Source: Zygnema cylindricum (taxonomy: Eukaryota; Streptophyta; Zygnematophyceae; Zygnematales; Zygnemataceae). Taken from it: a stretch of DNA of 64,000 nucleotides. The notes beneath the pieces were generated by a model. That model had not been told where the DNA came from. It worked only from the letters and a program-made list of their open reading frames with translations, and did not search any database. Of the stretch, positions 11,011 to 23,021 are shown piece by piece (the stretch's first letter is position 1; each line of letters starts with the position of its first letter). The position numbers were made by a program, and so were the translations under genes. Where the stretch lies: positions 37,783-101,782 of the forward strand of contig JBBHKE010001452.1 in assembly GCA_037447655.1 (NCBI GenBank), given 5' to 3'.

Positions 11011-13161
11011 AAAGGACTGCCATCTAAGCAACAATAAAATACCCGCTTTTTATTTCTTTGTTTCCTCTTTTTTTTCTGTCTTATATCCCCATTTTTTTGC
11101 CCTATTTTTATATTCCTTTTCCTATTTTCACCTTTCCTATTTCTCCTTTTTTTCTTTTTTTTCTCTGTTACAGTTTTTTTGGGTTTTTGACGGAGAATTT
11201 TTGTAATGAATATTTATTTTTTTCAATTTTGAAAGTTCTATTTTACAGTTTTTAAATTTTTCATTTTTTCATTTTCAAAGTGTTTTATTTTTTAGGACTT
11301 CTTTATTTTTTAGTTTGAGTGTTAAAGAAACTGTCGGGTTTATGGTTTATTGAGTTTTGTCTTATTTTAATTCTGTCGGTTTCTAATAGACGAGTTTCCA
11401 ATTTGAATATAGAATTTAAAACGAAAAGAAAAATTGAAGAAAAGGAAAAAGTAAAAAAGGAAATATCTAGTGATTGATATCGAATATAATTTTTATTCAT
11501 TTCAATAAAAGCTTTTTTTGTATTTGTATTTTTTTTTAAGTTTTAAAAACAAAAAATAACAAAAAAAAATGTGGATAAAAAGTTTTTAAATAAATAAGAA
11601 GAGATGTATGGTAAACTGAAACTGAAAAGATGGTTAAAGTTTTGAGCATATATATAATAATATTCAAAAGGATGCTTTTAACGAAGAAAATTAAAAAAAA
11701 AAAAAAAAAAACAGTTTATTAGATCAAGATTTATATTGACCACCTTCGACAAAGAAAACAAATAACAAAAATGAAAAATAAATAAAAATAGTAAACCATG
11801 GACACAAGCATTCTAGTAAAAAGAGGGGATAAAAAAAAACATAAAAAAAATAATAAAAAAATCAAAAATAACAACAAAAATAAAGTAACAATAGAATCAA
11901 CAAATTCCTCATCTAAAAAATCAATGAATGCAATAAATAAATTTTTCCTATTTTTATAAAAAAAATCCAGAAGCTCTACCTTAAAACAAAAGTCCTTTCT
12001 AAAAGAAGAAAAAAATGCCTTCCACACTAATTAATTATATCTCAATTATTGAAATATTTAGTGCGTATTTTTTACATATTTTTATAATATCCCACTTATT
12101 AAAATTCTACATAAAAAACTTATCGCTTTAAAAAACTTGTTCTTATCTAATTTTACAAGTTTTTGTCCATCTCTAAAAAAAAAAATACTTAGAAAAAGAA
12201 GAAGAGCAAAAATAATAAAATAAACAAAGCAAAAGAAAACAAGAAAAAAAAAAGACACCTGTTGTACATTTGAGGACAAAACACTTGTTACTAAATAAAG
12301 AAAAAAAAAATCCAAATCGACTCCTGACCTCCAGAAATAATAAAAAGAAAGTAAAATAAAAAAAATCTAATAAAATAAACGAAGATAAGATTAAAATAAA
12401 AAAAAATCGATGCCTATAATAAAAAAATGAAGATAAAAAACTAAGAAAATATGAATTTGAATAACGATATGAATTTCAATGACAATACTAGCACGTTTGT
12501 TTGACTTCAAAAAGAAAAAGAAAAAAAAAAAAAACAAATAAAAAAAATATCAGTGCTAATTTTCACAATCTTGAAAAGATTGAAAATAGATGAAAAGTAG
12601 AAAATAAAACCAACAAATAAAACGATGAAATAATTTTCCTCCCAAATCTCGATTTCAAGACATTGATTGAAGCCTTTCCAAAATCCATTTTTCAAATTTC
12701 TTGTCGCATCACATTTCTTCGATTTCCGATTTCCGATTTTTTCCAGTTTCCTATTTTTCTTTGCTTTCCCAATTTTTTTATTTCTTCCTTTTACCGTAAA
12801 ATAGTCAAAATTGAAAATGGAGAATTTCGCCTCGGGCTTTCCACAAACACATTCCGAATTAAAAATAAATCAAAATAGGAAAAAAGTAAAATAGGTATTT
12901 TGATGTAAAAGTAATCCTTTCGTCCTTCTCGAAAAGTCTAAAAAAAGAAAGAGCTTCGTCGAATGAAAAAATCTTGGTCGAATAAAAAAACTTCGTCAAA
13001 TAAAAAAACCTCGTCCAAAAAAAGGACGTCATCCAAAAACAAACTCCGTCGAAAAAAAAACCAGCGGAAAAAAGTCAAAATCTCCGAAAAAATTCCTTAA
13101 AATCACACAATCTTGATAACGGAAATGCCATTTTTTTACGTTTATCTTCGTTTGTTTCCAT
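11011..13161. other. AT-rich stretch without a recognisable gene
   Basis: Long A and T runs (for example 11693-11712) and only short frames. It lies downstream of the minus-strand ORF that ends at 13162, so it could hold that gene's 3' UTR or introns. I see no terminal repeats, RNA gene or protein domain. Confidence 0.5.
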
Positions 13162-14670
13162 TCAAAGTCGCAGTTCCAAATCAACTGTAACGGAAACGGA
13201 AGGTTTTCCCCACATAGAAACGTTTCGCTCTGTAATGCCACCTGTCAGATTCTCAGTCGTCCCAAATCCTCCTCCTCCTCTCTTCCCTACTCCTCCCTTC
13301 CAATTTGTCTTTTTCCCGGAGAGGTAGCCATAACCACAAGTCAAGGGGGGAGAGGCAGAGGTTCTTCGCATCTTCTTAAACTCAGGGGAGTAATCGACTC
13401 GAGAGGGAGAGGCAGAAGGAGAAGGAGAGGGAGAGAGAGCAGGAGAGAGAGAGGGAGAGAGAGAAAAAAAGTCTACAGTTTCAGTTTTGTCTGATTCTCC
13501 GATTTTCTCCGAAAACGGAACGGAGGGAGGGTTCCATGTGGCAGATGTTGCCTGAGGGGAAGTGGTATAAACTGACGACGGGAAAACTGAACCGATTTCC
13601 GTTCCGTTCTGTTCTGTTTTGAAGTTCCCGCCCAATGGAGGACAAGAACTAGGAAAAGGCCCAAAAGAAAGAGGAGGAGGAGGAGAGGGAGAAGGAGGAG
13701 AAGGACAACCGGACGCCATAGATTTTCCTCGAATACAATTTTGTCCGAAAACGGAACACATAAACATACAACATGCCGTTCCGTTTAACGGAGAAACCCC
13801 AAAATTCTCCTCCATAGAAACCTGACCACCTCCTCCTCCCTCTCCTCCTCCCTCTCCTCCCTCTCCTTTCTGACCGAGAAATGGAGATTTTTTTTTGATG
13901 GTTTTTAAGATTTGGGCAATCTTGGCCATAGTGACGTCAGGTGACACGTCAGCGGCAAGTCGAGACGAAAAAGGGGGAGAGAGGAAGGAGAGACAGGCAG
14001 CCATTAAATCACTTTTAGAGAGAGGTTTCCGAGGGGGTCCGGAAATTCTCCTCCCTCCACTCCATTTATTGTTTTCTCCTCCGAAACTGTTTTGGGTGTT
14101 TCCATGTTCTCCGTAATTCCGTTTGACTCCTCGATGGCCGCTAGCGGACGAAACAGCGGGGGAACTGTAAGCGGAACTGGGGGGAGATCTTTCTAAACCC
14201 GTTCCGTTTCCGTTTCCGTTTCCGTTTCCGTTTCCGTTGCCGTTGCCGTTTCCGTTTCCGTTTCCGTTTCCGTTTCCGTTTCCGTTTCCGTTACTCGTAA
14301 CGGAAGACCTGCTTCCTCCCAAGCCTTCCTCGCTCCATTCCGTTCCGTTACCGATTCCGTAACTGAACTTGGTTCTGTTTTTGTCCTCTTCTGCAGCTTT
14401 TGTCGTTTTCTTCTCCCATTTGTCCGACTCTTCCGGATTGGTCGGATTGGTCGAATTCTGGGATGTCAATTTAGATGCCACGTGGCACTTGGGAGATTTT
14501 TTGTCTTTAGTGGCCATGTCTTTTTCGGAATATTCTTTGCAGAGGAGGCTCCAAAGATCGCTCTCTCTCGGAGTGACAGCTGGCGGCGCTACAGGACAAA
14601 AGCGGAGATTTTCTTCGAATTTTGGGAAAATGTTTGAATAATTTCCGGAAGAAGGTAAAATTGTCGACAT
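13162..14670 (-). CDS. Probable host gene, 502-aa protein of unknown function with an Asn-Gly repeat
   Basis: An uninterrupted minus-strand frame of 503 codons with ATG at 14670 (MSTILPSSGN). An upstream in-frame TTG is less likely as a start. Base composition is far less AT-rich than on either side. The protein is low in known motifs. It has an acidic/Lys-rich N-terminal third and a run of about 16 Asn-Gly pairs near residue 127. A possibly helical conserved-looking segment follows around residues 215-260 (SKSDLMAACLSFL and KIAQILKTIKKK). Then come Gly-rich, Pro-Ser-rich and Gly-rich tails. There is no signal peptide or membrane segment. I do not recognise the family. It is not transposon-like in content. 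It may be a single-exon gene, or a long first exon whose true end is a splice donor near 13250. The long pyrimidine tract at 14937-15008 lies in its presumed promoter or 5' UTR. Confidence 0.6.
   Translation of the reverse strand: MSTILPSSGNYSNIFPKFEENLRFCPVAPPAVTPRESDLWSLLCKEYSEKDMATKDKKSPKCHVASKLTSQNSTNPTNPEESDKWEKKTTKAAEEDKNRTKFSYGIGNGTEWSEEGLGGSRSSVTSNGNGNGNGNGNGNGNGNGNGNGNGNGNGNGTGLERSPPSSAYSSPAVSSASGHRGVKRNYGEHGNTQNSFGGENNKWSGGRRISGPPRKPLSKSDLMAACLSFLSPPFSSRLAADVSPDVTMAKIAQILKTIKKKSPFLGQKGEGGEGGGEGGGGGQVSMEENFGVSPLNGTACCMFMCSVFGQNCIRGKSMASGCPSPPSPSPPPPLSFGPFPSSCPPLGGNFKTEQNGTEIGSVFPSSVYTTSPQATSATWNPPSVPFSEKIGESDKTETVDFFSLSPSLSPALSPSPSPSASPSRVDYSPEFKKMRRTSASPPLTCGYGYLSGKKTNWKGGVGKRGGGGFGTTENLTGGITERNVSMWGKPSVSVTVDLELRL
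14196..14292. repeat. Hexanucleotide repeat (CCGTTT)n inside the ORF
   Basis: About 16 near-perfect copies of TTTCCG on the plus strand encode alternating Asn-Gly on the minus strand. The 6-bp period preserves the reading frame under length change. Confidence 0.9.
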
Positions 14671-16291
14671 TTTTTTTTTGGGAAACAAAAAAAGGAGAAG
14701 GAAAAAAAAAAGGAAAATTTGAAAAAAAAGAGAAGAAAAAAAAGAAAAAGGAAAGGGAAAAAAAAAACTGAAGGAAAATTGGAAATGTGTACGGACAGAG
14801 AAAGAGACAAAAAAGAAAGATTCACTACGTATTTAAAATTGTGTCGAGGAATAAATTTTCCATTAGATTGAAATAATAAAAAATAAAAAATAAAAAACTG
14901 GTTAAGTTTTTTAATTGAACTGACTGAATCTTTTTTTCCCTCTCTCTCTCCTCTCCTTTTGGTATTCTTCCCCCTCTCTCTCTCTCTCGCTCTCTCTCTC
15001 TCCCCCCCTCTTTACCTTCCCTTTCGTAGTTTTGTCTTCTTTGTACATTTTCGCTTTCGACTTTCCCTCTATTTGTGCTGAACTCCACTTACTTGTCACA
15101 AAACGACAAAATAGCGGCAGGTGTACCTAGGAGGTACAGATACTTCTGTTCCTGTGGATGTACTTTTTGTACCTTTAAATGACGGAATCTTCTGTGTTAT
15201 AGGTACGGATGGACCGCCGGTCTTTAGCTGCGAGAGGTCGTTTGTCGTTTTCCGCCGACCAGATGGTTGCGGAGACCAGGCTACCCCGAAAATGTCGGCG
15301 GATGAAGAGATTCTGTACGGTACCGTACATCCCGGGTATTTCTGGGTGCAAGCGGACAACAGGACAGAAATTTGTCGTTTTCGGTAATTAGACTCTGGGG
15401 CCGAACTGGTAACAGAATTTTTACACGTGCGTGTGAATACGATTCCACACGTGTGACAGATGACGAATAGTTAACTTTTAGATAGACACGTATTTGTCCG
15501 TAAAATACGGATTTTGAGCGTGCATGACCTGTCAGCCGTCGATTTTCAGCGATTCCAGAGTCACGCCGAAAATCTATGCAATTAATTCTTATTTAGTGTC
15601 AACATCCAGATTTTGGAAGATTCGACAGTTTCAAGGGGGAGAAGATCGTCTCTTCTGCACGTTCTAAAGATTCTCGTACGGTCACAAGAGAATCGTACGA
15701 ACATGGGAGAATCTAAGACTTCGTTGACAGAAGTTTTTTCCCAGGCGGCAGCAGAAACGCCACCCGATATTCAGCCGATATTGGGGAATCTGGAAATCAT
15801 TGGCGGGATAACACCGAAAAGCTATCTGTACGACAGCCACGTGCGCCGTCCTTTATCTAAATGTTCTACGCGTTGTGCGATTGGTTGATTGCTGACCCGT
15901 GATATAGAAAGATACGATTTTGTACGATAAACCGTACCAATGGATAAAATAATGCTGCTTTGCTCAATGTCAAACGCGCACGTCTACAGTATTTGGATTC
16001 CCGAGGCGGAGGTACGACCGCTTCGCCTCTCACAATGTGCGAGTGAGGTATTTTAGTTAAATGTTGCAAACACAGCCTATATTTTCTAGGTACACACCCA
16101 GGCTGATATGTTATGTAGAATAGATATACGGTGCAACTTCGTTTTGAAACCGAGGGCGGTCATGACGGCTAAATTTAAATACTAACGGCTGCTGATTTAT
16201 TCCGTCCGCTGGAAATTGTCAATTTAAAAGTGATAAGAACTATTTGAATACCAATCAAGTTTACAAACATACTCGCTCAACCAAACTACTA
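14671..16291. other. Intergenic region with a CT-rich tract; no gene recognised
   Basis: 14937-15008 is a CT-dinucleotide tract (GA on the strand of the neighbouring gene), a common feature of plant 5' UTRs and core promoters. From about 15090 the sequence changes character. TTTGTCGTTTT occurs at 15240 and 15371, and its complement occurs at 15099, hinting at an old inverted-repeat element without clear ends. Short frames here look spurious. Confidence 0.4.
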
Positions 16292-16709
16292 CACCGCCAA
16301 TCGTTATTAGCGTACATGACGCTAATTGGGGTACCCCTTTTTTTGGGGCAAATCCTCAAATAGAATAAAGTACGCTAAATGTTTCTGCACGTTATTTGAG
16401 GTACCCGCTCAATGGTTCATAACGTAATTTGTGCCTCCATAGTGTACGGCTATCAATCTGTACTATTCGTACTTTCAAATTTAAGTACAAAAATAATAAT
16501 ATATAATTGCGTAAATATTTTTCGGCATACAGATGTCAAAAGCGGAGCTTTGAGCAGTACATCTACATGTTTAGTGGAACATATTATGTGCGAAATTTTT
16601 ACAAGCAGTTTACAATTAGAGTACATGATAATTGTACCATATTCGAAAAACAATTTACGCAATCGCTAATTGTTTCATTACACTATATTTTTATTGTAAT
16701 GGGTTCACG
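16292..16709. mobile_element. TA-flanked MITE, copy M1 (long form, 3' end damaged)
   Basis: Starts TA|CACCGCCAATCGTTATTAGCGT, the family terminus. The interior (ATGACGCTAATTGGGGTACCCC and CGCTAATTGTTTCATTAC) matches copy M5. The right terminus is degenerate (GGGTTCACG) and abuts the hAT-like element at 16710. Confidence 0.65.
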
Positions 16710-17053
16710 TAGTGTTGGGTATCGGGTAAATTCATATGTGATAATTCCGATGTTGATGTCTCGAATCGATCGGCAATTCCTCGATATATCGTGCCGGACC
16801 ACATAAATTTCGCGATATATATCGCAAAATGGGTGTCGACATTCCTAGAGCGAAAAAATCGTGCGATACCCCGAGGCCGGTAAAATCGAAAAAAATGAAA
16901 ATTTTCATTTTTTTTTACTGCCTCGATATATCGGCGATACGATATATCGCGATAATTTGGTTTTCAATATAACGAAGTGATATATCGATTATCGGGTACT
17001 TGAAATTCGATATATATCGAATATCGGCAAAAGGTCCTCGATACCCAACACTA
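16710..17053. mobile_element. hAT-like non-autonomous element, copy 1
   Basis: 344 bp with perfect 15-bp terminal inverted repeats TAGTGTTGGGTATCG / CGATACCCAACACTA. The interior is built of CGATATATCG-like palindromes, as in the copy at 47610-48484. No 8-bp target duplication is visible here (GGTTCACG versus CAAACTAC), so one flank may have rearranged. Confidence 0.75.
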
Positions 17054-18154
17054 CAAACTACATCGCCCATAGATATTAGTGTTGAGGATTTATTAATCTT
17101 AACGCGAAACTATAATGTACAACAATAATTCAATGCACAAAAACGTGGCACATTGTAGTCCGCACCATAATATAGCGTAGTTAACATTTATCATTTTCGG
17201 TCGAGAAAGCTTACACCGAAATATTGTTATTTACTCTAATTACTAAGATAATAATACACTACCAATGCTATTAGAATTATTACTAAAAACATTTAGGGTT
17301 TACAGTTTTAGGTAGGATAAAACGTAGAAATCATAAATAACGTTTTAAATTGGATTTAAAATCCATAATGTTGATCACCAATGTGTAGTTGATACATGGC
17401 TACATCTATAAATTGACTATTATCAAAAGGTGCCACAATAAACATAATTTAACATTAATATTTTCACTTAAATATGTAACATTAAGGGTGTGTAAAGTGC
17501 ATATTGTAGATGCATGTTTAAATTTAGGGCGCGTATCATATTGCGTAGAAATACTATTTTAATATAGAAATTGTACCACAAATATATTCCCCTATATATT
17601 ACAAATACACTCGAGCTATATTTTTTGTAAATAAGAAAATTCATAAGCCTAAATTCGTTTGCCCTCTCAAAATGTTTTTAATATACAAGTTTGAACATAA
17701 ATTGGAACAAACAATTATGGATTGCGACTATGTGGCAACTACCTATGAAGTCACGTTCACCCAAACTTTTACGAGGAGTTGTACGATTTTTTGCTACCCT
17801 TTGCTTAAGCGAAAAAGAAATGCATGTGTCACCATGTTAAAAGACAAAAAAAATGTGCTCTCCACGAAATTCTAAAAAGGATTGCTAGGTATGCTTTACT
17901 GTTTTTCAAACTCCAATTGGGAAAAAACATTGGAGAAGTGTAATAAAATTCCGTAAAACTCATACGGGCTCACTAAATCACAAATATTCATTCGGATTTG
18001 CACTAAATAGTGGAATGTGTATGTAAAAACATTATCGATTATCATACAATTTTATGTGCAATTTTTTTTTCCTACATTTTACAAACCAATTATAAAACAA
18101 GTGCCATTTATAGAGATTAGCCAATGTTGTGTCATTTAGCCAACATGTTCAATA
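17054..18154. other. Unassigned sequence between MITEs
   Basis: Begins with a MITE-like terminus (TA|CATCGCCCATAGATATTAG at about 17060) resembling the end at 21063, so it may be part of an old copy without a visible second end. No coding region or RNA gene seen. Confidence 0.4.
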
Positions 18155-18371
18155 CACCATGTATCGCTATTAGTGATAATAATTTTTTCACCACTTTAAA
18201 CATCTTTTATCCGTACACATTTGCCCGATTTTCCATTTGAGACCGCCAATCTGAAGCTAAGAATCTTACCTTTCAATAGCAACCATTGGATCCGCAATCC
18301 GACATGTGTGTACAGAGAAAAGATGTGTTAGGAGACTAAAAAAGCATTAACACTAATAGCGATTCACGGTG
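18155..18371. mobile_element. TA-flanked MITE, copy M2 (short form, 217 bp)
   Basis: TA target duplication on both sides (18153-18154 and 18372-18373). Termini CACCATGTATCGCTATTAGTG and CACTAATAGCGATTCACGGTG. The interior is itself a hairpin around CCGTACACATTTG / CAATCCGACATGTGTGTACAG and is shared with M4 at 19394. Confidence 0.82.
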
Positions 18372-18547
18372 TACCTGTCGACTAAAGTGCTAAACACTTT
18401 ATAGGTAAGTTAGGAGTCTTTTAACTTTAATGCCAACCTTTACATTTCCTTTGTTAAGTAGTAAATCCAAAGGTAATTAATTGCCTTCTTTCACGTAGTG
18501 ATGTCAAAATTGAAAAAAAAAAAAAAAACTAAAAATGTCCAACACTA

Positions 18548-18763
18548 CACCGCACATCGTTATTACTGTTATTAACTCTAATTTGGGTTCTTAAAATCTT
18601 GATTTTTTCCCGCAATTAGTATACATGATTTACGAAATTAAATTAGCAACGCTATTTAAGGACGTGGACCATAATCTGCCACGTTTCTTGCACTAAATTA
18701 GAATCAATAATACTATTTTTTTTTACGCTATTTAAACTTTGACACTAATAACGATGCGCGGTG
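18548..18763. mobile_element. TA-flanked MITE, copy M3 (216 bp)
   Basis: Flanked by TA at 18546-18547 and 18764-18765. Termini CACCGCACATCGTTATTACTG and CACTAATAACGATGCGCGGTG. The interior differs from M2 and M4 but resembles sequence at 17080-17180 and 21720-21830. No coding capacity. Confidence 0.82.
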
Positions 18764-18765
18764 TA

Positions 18766-19393
18766 ACTTGCCCAAAAAAAATCAAAAAATCACTTTTCAG
18801 GATAGCCGGCGGACACTTAGCGGCCGTTAAGTAGTTTTGGACCAAACTGTTAACGGCGTCTAGGGTGATAGATCAGATCTGGTGTGTCCGCACCAAATCG
18901 AGGATGTGTAAAAACTAACTCTACTAATAAAGTTAATGATTAAACTTTAAAAGCTTCACAGTTCACACTAATAGCTGGCGAGCGGAGTGATCCGGCAACC
19001 TACAAATAATGCAGCCTGGCCACGTGGATCGTCATACAGTATTTTGCGGAAGACTCACGGAGACAAAAGCGTCCAAATGATTGTTGGACAGTAGGAGAAT
19101 TGACGCGTTTTGGATTGATTTTGAGCTGGCAAGAGGCTATCAACCGACATACAGCTATTGTCGTTTTTCCAAAGAACAAATGAACTTTTGAATTGAAATG
19201 AGAAGGAGAAGTGGCCGAGGTCACTTCTTTGCCAACTGCCACGGATGGAAGAAATTTCTGAAGAATCAACTCCACCAATGAATCAAGTTTTTGTCATGGA
19301 TCAGTCGCACTTTGTCAAACCTGCAAGACGACAAAAAAACGAGCATTGTCGTGTGGTACAGAAAGCACCGTGTACTAATTGGTTGGCAGTACA
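18766..19393. other. Unassigned sequence between MITE copies M3 and M4
   Basis: About 630 bp with only short frames. A minus-strand frame of 92 codons at 19000-19278 has no recognisable motif, and I do not treat it as a gene. Confidence 0.35.
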
Positions 19394-19609
19394 CACCGCG
19401 AATCGTTATTAGCGTCAAGGTTTTTTTCGCTACTTAAAACATATTTTCTCCGTACACACTTGTCGGATTGTGGATCTGACGGTTGCGATTGAAAGGTAGC
19501 ATTCTCAGCTTCCGATTGGCGGTCTCAAATCCACAATCCGACAGTGTGTACGGAGAAAAGATGTTTTATGTGGCGAAAAAAACCTTGACGCTAATAACGA
19601 TTCGCGGTG
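19394..19609. mobile_element. TA-flanked MITE, copy M4 (216 bp, full hairpin)
   Basis: The whole element is a near-perfect inverted repeat: CACCGCGAATCGTTATTAGCG ... CGCTAATAACGATTCGCGGTG. The inner arms TTTCTCCGTACACACTTGTCGG / CCGACAGTGTGTACGGAGAAA continue the pairing. TA lies two bases outside on the left and one base outside on the right, so the insertion boundary has small changes. Its transcript would fold into a long hairpin. Confidence 0.82.
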
Positions 19610-20438
19610 GTACTGTACTCTGTGTTCAAGCGACAAACTTTCGCTGATTGTAAAAAGACAAAGTGTCCCAAAACGATGCTCTTGAATGGAACGTTTTGAC
19701 GTGCAGTGAAGCTAGACGACATAATAGCTGATCGATCTGAAAGTACGTTTTCTTTGTCTCTCACAGCATATGAAGGAGAAATTTCCGCCGTAACATATTT
19801 ACTATTTACTAACTTTTGGAAAAGCGTAAAAGAAACGCCTAGGATTTCTGACAGAACTCTTAACGTTTAGCGTCCCGACAGCGTCACAAAACAAAATATG
19901 GTCCGTTGGAAATTCCGCCTATAAAAAATAGGTCGAATGGTCAGTATTCGTCACATACTTCAGCCCAAAGGTAATCATAACCATGTGTCAGAAGTGACTA
20001 TTGTTGCGTAAATGTGCTACCGACCTCCATAAAATACTGTACAGACATCTCTCCCGTACATTTATGTGTCGAGCAGTCTCACAGTCAATCGCCAGATGCC
20101 AAAGCTGACTTTGTTTTACCCAGTTGTGCTAAATTGTCCACTTTTCGTACGTGTACGGCCAAGTCGCGACAGCAGTGTACGTTTGTCGCCGAAGAAAAGT
20201 GAGGACTCTTGTCGGCGCAAGCATGTGCTTTCAAATTATTGGAATGAGCGTGTCTGTTCCTCAATGAGCCACGCTCTAACGGTAATTCACTGAGTAAGGG
20301 CCAATCGCAGTCCGAGTTTGAACAGTCTGTCGACGGACACTTCACACGTGCAGTGTCAATTTTTAAGACGGTCCTAATGTCCGCCTTTGGGCCAAAAAGT
20401 TCATAAAAAGTTATAAACAGCACCGTGAATCGCAACTA
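19610..20438. other. Unassigned intergenic sequence
   Basis: Overlapping short frames occur on both strands around 20014-20435, with no motif or consistent coding signal. No repeat ends recognised. Confidence 0.4.
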
Positions 20439-20956
20439 CACCGTGAATCGCTATTAGCGTTCATGACTCTAATTGAGGTACCCTGTTTTTTTCGACAAAT
20501 TCTCAAATAGAATTAATGATTCTAAATGTTTCTAAACGTTATTTGGGGTACCCCATCAAATAGGGTTCATAACTCTAATATGGTGCCATTTTAAATAGGA
20601 TGGTGTACGGACTGTCATAACCGTACTATTTTGTACTTTTTCAAGTAGAAAAGCACAGAAAAAATATTCACGATGTCCCGTAGTCGTGCTAACATGTAAT
20701 TGCGTAAATATTTTCCGGCATACGCGGATGTCAAAAAAACGCGACGGCGTACGATTTGAACAATTTCGTACATCACATATTTTAGTGTTGATTTATTATG
20801 CGCCGAATTTTTTTACAAAGCAGTTTACAAATTAGAGTTAATGATAAATTAGAATAAAAGTCTTTTTGGAAAAAACTGAAATTCCCAAATAGCGTAAATA
20901 ACGCTAATTGTTTCATTACGCTATCTATTTCATTACGCTAATAGCGATTCACGGTG
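20439..20956. mobile_element. TA-flanked MITE, copy M5 (long form, 518 bp)
   Basis: TA on both sides (20437-20438, 20957-20958). Termini CACCGTGAATCGCTATTAGCG / CGCTAATAGCGATTCACGGTG are perfect inverted repeats of 21 bp. The interior matches M1 (TCTAATTGAGGTACCC, AATTGCGTAAATATTTT). A second terminus-like word, CACCGTGAATCGC, lies just outside at 20421. Confidence 0.85.
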
Positions 20957-21130
20957 TAGTGTTGACAAATCATTAGTGTACGGAAAATAACTATATAGGC
21001 TTATAGCGCTATTCTGGGTTCAATGTCCTAAAAGCGAACAACATATCAACACATCAGCACTACATCGACCATCGTTACTGCAGTACAATACAATATCGTA
21101 CTATACAATACAGTTTCGTACAGTACTGTA

Positions 21131-21692
21131 CACCGCCAATCGCTATTAGCGTAGTGTACGCTAATTCCGTCCCGCTTTTTTTTCTTTTTTATTCTCAATT
21201 AGCGTAGTTCATTCTATTTTTTTCTTTACTCTATTTAGGGTTAATTTTTTAGCACCGTACAAAATGGAAGTACGCCATCAGTCAATTAGTGTGATGTACG
21301 GACAGTGTTAGACCGTACAAAATTGTACCTTTTTAAGTAAAAAAGTATAATTAATGAGTTTTAGTAACCGCGGACGCATGAGAATGTGCGCTCTAAAAAG
21401 GGGATATATTCGGGTTGTCAAATATCAAGTTCGCACGTATTCGTCCAGCAACCACGTTTCGACTGTGTGAACGTACGATTTGTGTACGATTTGTCAGATT
21501 TTGTACGAATACCTATATTAGTGTAAGCATGTTTGCGACCGACATTTTTATTTTTCAAAGACCCAAATTAGAATTATTAAACAATTAGAATGTATGTTTT
21601 TTTTCAAAATTTTCAAATTCTTAATTAGCATAAACCACTGTAATTATTCATATACGCTAAAGAAACTTCTACGCTAATAGCGATTGGCAGTG
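21131..21692. mobile_element. TA-flanked MITE, copy M6 (long form, 562 bp)
   Basis: TA at 21129-21130 and 21693-21694. Termini CACCGCCAATCGCTATTAGCGT / ACGCTAATAGCGATTGGCAGTG. The interior shares CGTACGATTTGT and TTAGAATTATTAAACAATTAGA-like blocks with M7. Confidence 0.85.
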
Positions 21693-21828
21693 TACTGTAA
21701 CATTTAACCATTTAAGGATTAATGTCAATCGTATTTATAATCAATAAAACTAATTTAGTGCGAGGAAACGTGGCGGATATTAGTCCACTTTCTTAGATAG
21801 TGTTGTTAACGCTATTCTGTGATTTTAG

Positions 21829-23021
21829 TAGTGTTGTGTATCGGTAAGGATTTGCCGATAACCGCTATGGACCTTTTTTCGGGTACCCGATAATCAATAT
21901 AATGGCACGATATATCGCTATCCGTGTTATCACCGATAAATACCCGATATTTATCGGTATTTATCGGCGATAACACCGATATCGATAACTATTGGCGATA
22001 CATATACAGACCGTACATATAAATGTACGGCCAGTACACTCAACTGTACGTCATATTCCCGGGACGCGCTGCGGACCCCCTTCCCCCCGATTTCGGTTAA
22101 AAATCGCAATTTTTCCTTTATTATTTATTATTTAAGGGGATTTTACTTGGGTTCCACGCTCCCATACCCTTCCTCAATGTCCTTTTGACTGTTAGTTACG
22201 CCCATAGATGTCCAAATCGTACGGATTTGGACTTTTCTGTGAAAATTACGTAATATTCGTCCAATTCATACTTTTCGTAAAATTTGTATAGATTTATCTG
22301 TACGGACATGTACGAAAATGTACGAAAAGCAAAATATTAGAAAATCCTTAAAAAATATTTAAAATTACGAACAAGTAACATAAATGTACAAAATTATACG
22401 GAAAGTGTACCTTTCAAACCTAATAATACGACAAATTTTGTCAACGGTACTGAAATACATAGAAACGTACGGCAATGTACCCTATAAACCCTAAAATCCC
22501 CCCTTATAATAACCCTAAGTAGTACGAATATGTACAAACATTGCACGTAAATATACGAAAAATGTAGCGCAGCTGTACTGAAATATACGAAATTGTACAG
22601 CAATATATCCTCCAAACCCTAAAATTAATATCCCTTACAAGTACGGAAAATACGGCCACTGTACGTACATGTATGAAAAGTGTGCGGTAGTTATACTGAA
22701 TATACGGAATTCAAGGAAATGTACTATAAAACCCTAAAAGTCATTAATATAACCCTAGAAAGTACGTACATATACGGACACTGTATATAAGTGTACGAAA
22801 AATCTACGGGTGCAATAGAAGGTACTTTATTATACAAAGTCAATAATATAATACAGTATGTTATAAAATACTATTGTATGCATACTATATTTTTTTAAGT
22901 TATCGCGGATATAGAATTTGTTGGTCTCAGACCGATATATCCGAACCCCTGACCGTTCGATGACCGATAACTATCGGTATTGGTGTTATCGCGATAAGTT
23001 ATTTACCGATACACAACACTA
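21829..23021. mobile_element. hAT-like non-autonomous element, copy 2
   Basis: 1193 bp with termini TAGTGTTGTGTATCGG / CCGATACACAACACTA and a perfect 8-bp target duplication GATTTTAG at 21821-21828 and 23022-23029. 8-bp duplications are typical of hAT elements. The interior has clusters of TATCGGTATTTATCGG-type palindromes near both ends and many GTACG words in the middle. No transposase-like frame is present, so it would need to be moved in trans. Confidence 0.88.

Noticed and set aside
15121-15387. 88-codon frame with a plausible start
   Set aside because: An equally long frame lies on the other strand at the same place. No motif and no conservation evidence.
15613-15888. 91-codon frame that looks protein-like
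   Set aside because: Isolated, starts without clear context, and contains repeated CGTACG/TCTCGTACG words typical of the intergenic DNA here.
16710-17053. 8-bp target duplication for hAT-like copy 1
   Set aside because: The flanks GGTTCACG and CAAACTAC do not match. The element is called on its termini only.
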